Assembly (NCBI RefSeq): GCF_002115725.1
Contig: NZ_JFKD01000008.1
Location: forward strand, 62,001 to 126,000
Reading direction: 5' to 3'
DNA: 64,000 nucleotides
DNA from: Marivita cryptomonadis
GTDB taxonomy: Bacteria; Pseudomonadota; Alphaproteobacteria; Rhodobacterales; Rhodobacteraceae
A program made the position numbers and the translations under genes. This document shows positions 63,144 to 64,000 of the stretch, in pieces. Position 1 is the stretch's first letter; the number at the start of each line of letters is the position of its first letter. The notes beneath the pieces are model-generated. The model did no database searches. It was not told where the DNA came from and saw only the letters and a program-made list of their open reading frames with translations.

Positions 63144-64000
63144 TTATGCCGCAGGCATGCGCTGTTCGACAATCTCGGCCCACCAGGAACAGCCTGCGGG
63201 GATCGCCTCGTCGTTGAAGTTGTATTCCGGGTGATGCACTGCTGCGCTGTCGCCATTGCCGACAAGGATATACGCGCCGGGACGTTCTTCGAGCATGAAG
63301 GCGAAATCTTCGCCCCCCATGACCAATGGGGCCTCTTCACAGCCGCCAGACACGGACTTGGCCACCTCTGCGGCGAACTCGGTCTGTGCGTCGTGGTTCA
63401 CCATGACCGGGTAACCGCGATGGTATTTCACGTCGGCCGACCCACCAAAGGTCGCGGCAATGCCCGAACAGATCGCCTTGATCCGGGTTTCCGCCAGATC
63501 GCGCATTTCCGTCGACATGGTGCGCACTGTGCCTTTCAGATGCACCCGCTGCGGGATCACGTTGAACGCCTTGGAGGAGGTTTCGAACGAGGTGACTGAC
63601 ACAACCACCTGATCAATCGGATCGGCATTGCGGCTGGCGATGGTCTGCAAGGCCAGCACCGCTTGCGAGGCCATTACGGTTGTGTCTACGGTTTCCTGTG
63701 GTTTGGCCGCATGGCCACCCTTGCCCTCGAAGGTGATATCGAACTGGTCGGTCGCGGCAAAGAATGCACCCGGGCGAATGGCAAAGCTGCCCACAGGACG
63801 GCCCGGCCAGTTGTGCATGCCGTAGACCTCCTGAATGCCCCAACGCTCCATCATCCCGTCTTCACACATCTCGCGGCCACCGCCACCGCCTTCTTCGGCG
63901 GGCTGGAAGATCACAACGACAGTGCCGTCGAAATTGCGCGTCTCGCTCAGGTACTTGGCCGCGCCCAGCAGCATCGCGGTATGGCCGTCGTGGCCGCACG
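63144..64000 (-). CDS. M20 family amidohydrolase (partial)
   Basis: The visible 285 codons cover the C-terminal two-thirds of an M20/hippurate hydrolase-type amidohydrolase; the start lies beyond the right edge. The metal-site segment CGHDGHTAMLLGAA is at the edge, followed by FQPAEEGGGGGREMCEDGMM, the YGMHNWPGRPVGSFAIRPGA dimer-side motif and the C-terminal PLVMGGEDFAFMLEERPGAY. The substrate is unknown (N-acyl amino acids are typical). Confidence 0.93.
   Translation of the reverse strand, partial: CGHDGHTAMLLGAAKYLSETRNFDGTVVVIFQPAEEGGGGGREMCEDGMMERWGIQEVYGMHNWPGRPVGSFAIRPGAFFAATDQFDITFEGKGGHAAKPQETVDTTVMASQAVLALQTIASRNADPIDQVVVSVTSFETSSKAFNVIPQRVHLKGTVRTMSTEMRDLAETRIKAICSGIAATFGGSADVKYHRGYPVMVNHDAQTEFAAEVAKSVSGGCEEAPLVMGGEDFAFMLEERPGAYILVGNGDSAAVHHPEYNFNDEAIPAGCSWWAEIVEQRMPAA

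Overview
The window reads as an ordinary chromosomal stretch of a Rhodobacterales (Roseobacter-group) alphaproteobacterium. The signs are a complete RcGTA-type gene transfer agent cluster, a nuoA-E operon interleaved with small extra genes and a long NuoE, a pdhA-pdhB(lipoyl)-pdhC operon close to ftsB, a leucine-degradation (liu) operon, tightly packed genes with ATGA/GTGA/TGATG stop-start overlaps, GC-rich coding sequence and frequent GTG/TTG starts. No rRNA, tRNA, insertion sequence or CRISPR array was recognised.

Layout. 1-6090 (minus): start of the complex I operon, nuoA-B-C-62 aa membrane protein-133 aa NTF2-like protein-nuoD-lipoprotein-secreted protein-nuoE, then a gene repeating the C-terminal extension of NuoE and running off the left edge. 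6440-8393: a DUF411 metal-binding protein and a divergent MmgE/PrpD protein. 8398-18358 (minus): leucine/isovalerate catabolism (ivd, acyl-CoA ligase, both methylcrotonyl-CoA carboxylase subunits, HMG-CoA lyase, enoyl-CoA hydratase) with a GST, an LprI-like protein and two small membrane proteins. 18497-24522: stress flavoprotein-like gene, creA, gph, glmU-glmS-alkD and a lipoprotein. 24603-30604: moaA, anmK/tyrS, a DUF3179 protein and two cyclophilins. 30730-39408: pgk, ftsB, an isolated glycoside hydrolase with an unusual C-terminus, the pdh operon and cysE.

39484-53956 (minus): the gene transfer agent structural cluster, from small and large terminase through portal, protease, capsid, connectors, tail tube, tape measure, baseplate and the TIM-barrel megatron protein, all reading frames open. 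54202-58369 (minus): TauE/SafE permease, mltG, fabF and a glycosyltransferase-like gene. 58473-59613: a possible leader peptide and rsgA. 59745-62960: an accessory islet in which a LysR regulator faces three unrelated genes that all encode predicted exported proteins. 63144-64000: a truncated M20 amidohydrolase.

The most interesting points are the intact GTA with a phased direct repeat in its upstream region; the duplicated NuoE tail domain; the glycoside hydrolase inserted beside pdhA with a proline-valine-glutamate linker and hydrophobic C-terminus; the LysR-linked exported trio; three families of dispersed intergenic repeats; a possible small RNA or small gene after moaA; a possible leader peptide before rsgA; and several palindromic operator candidates (ivd, pdhA, the DUF3179 gene, nuoA). 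No wholly new system can be claimed from sequence alone.
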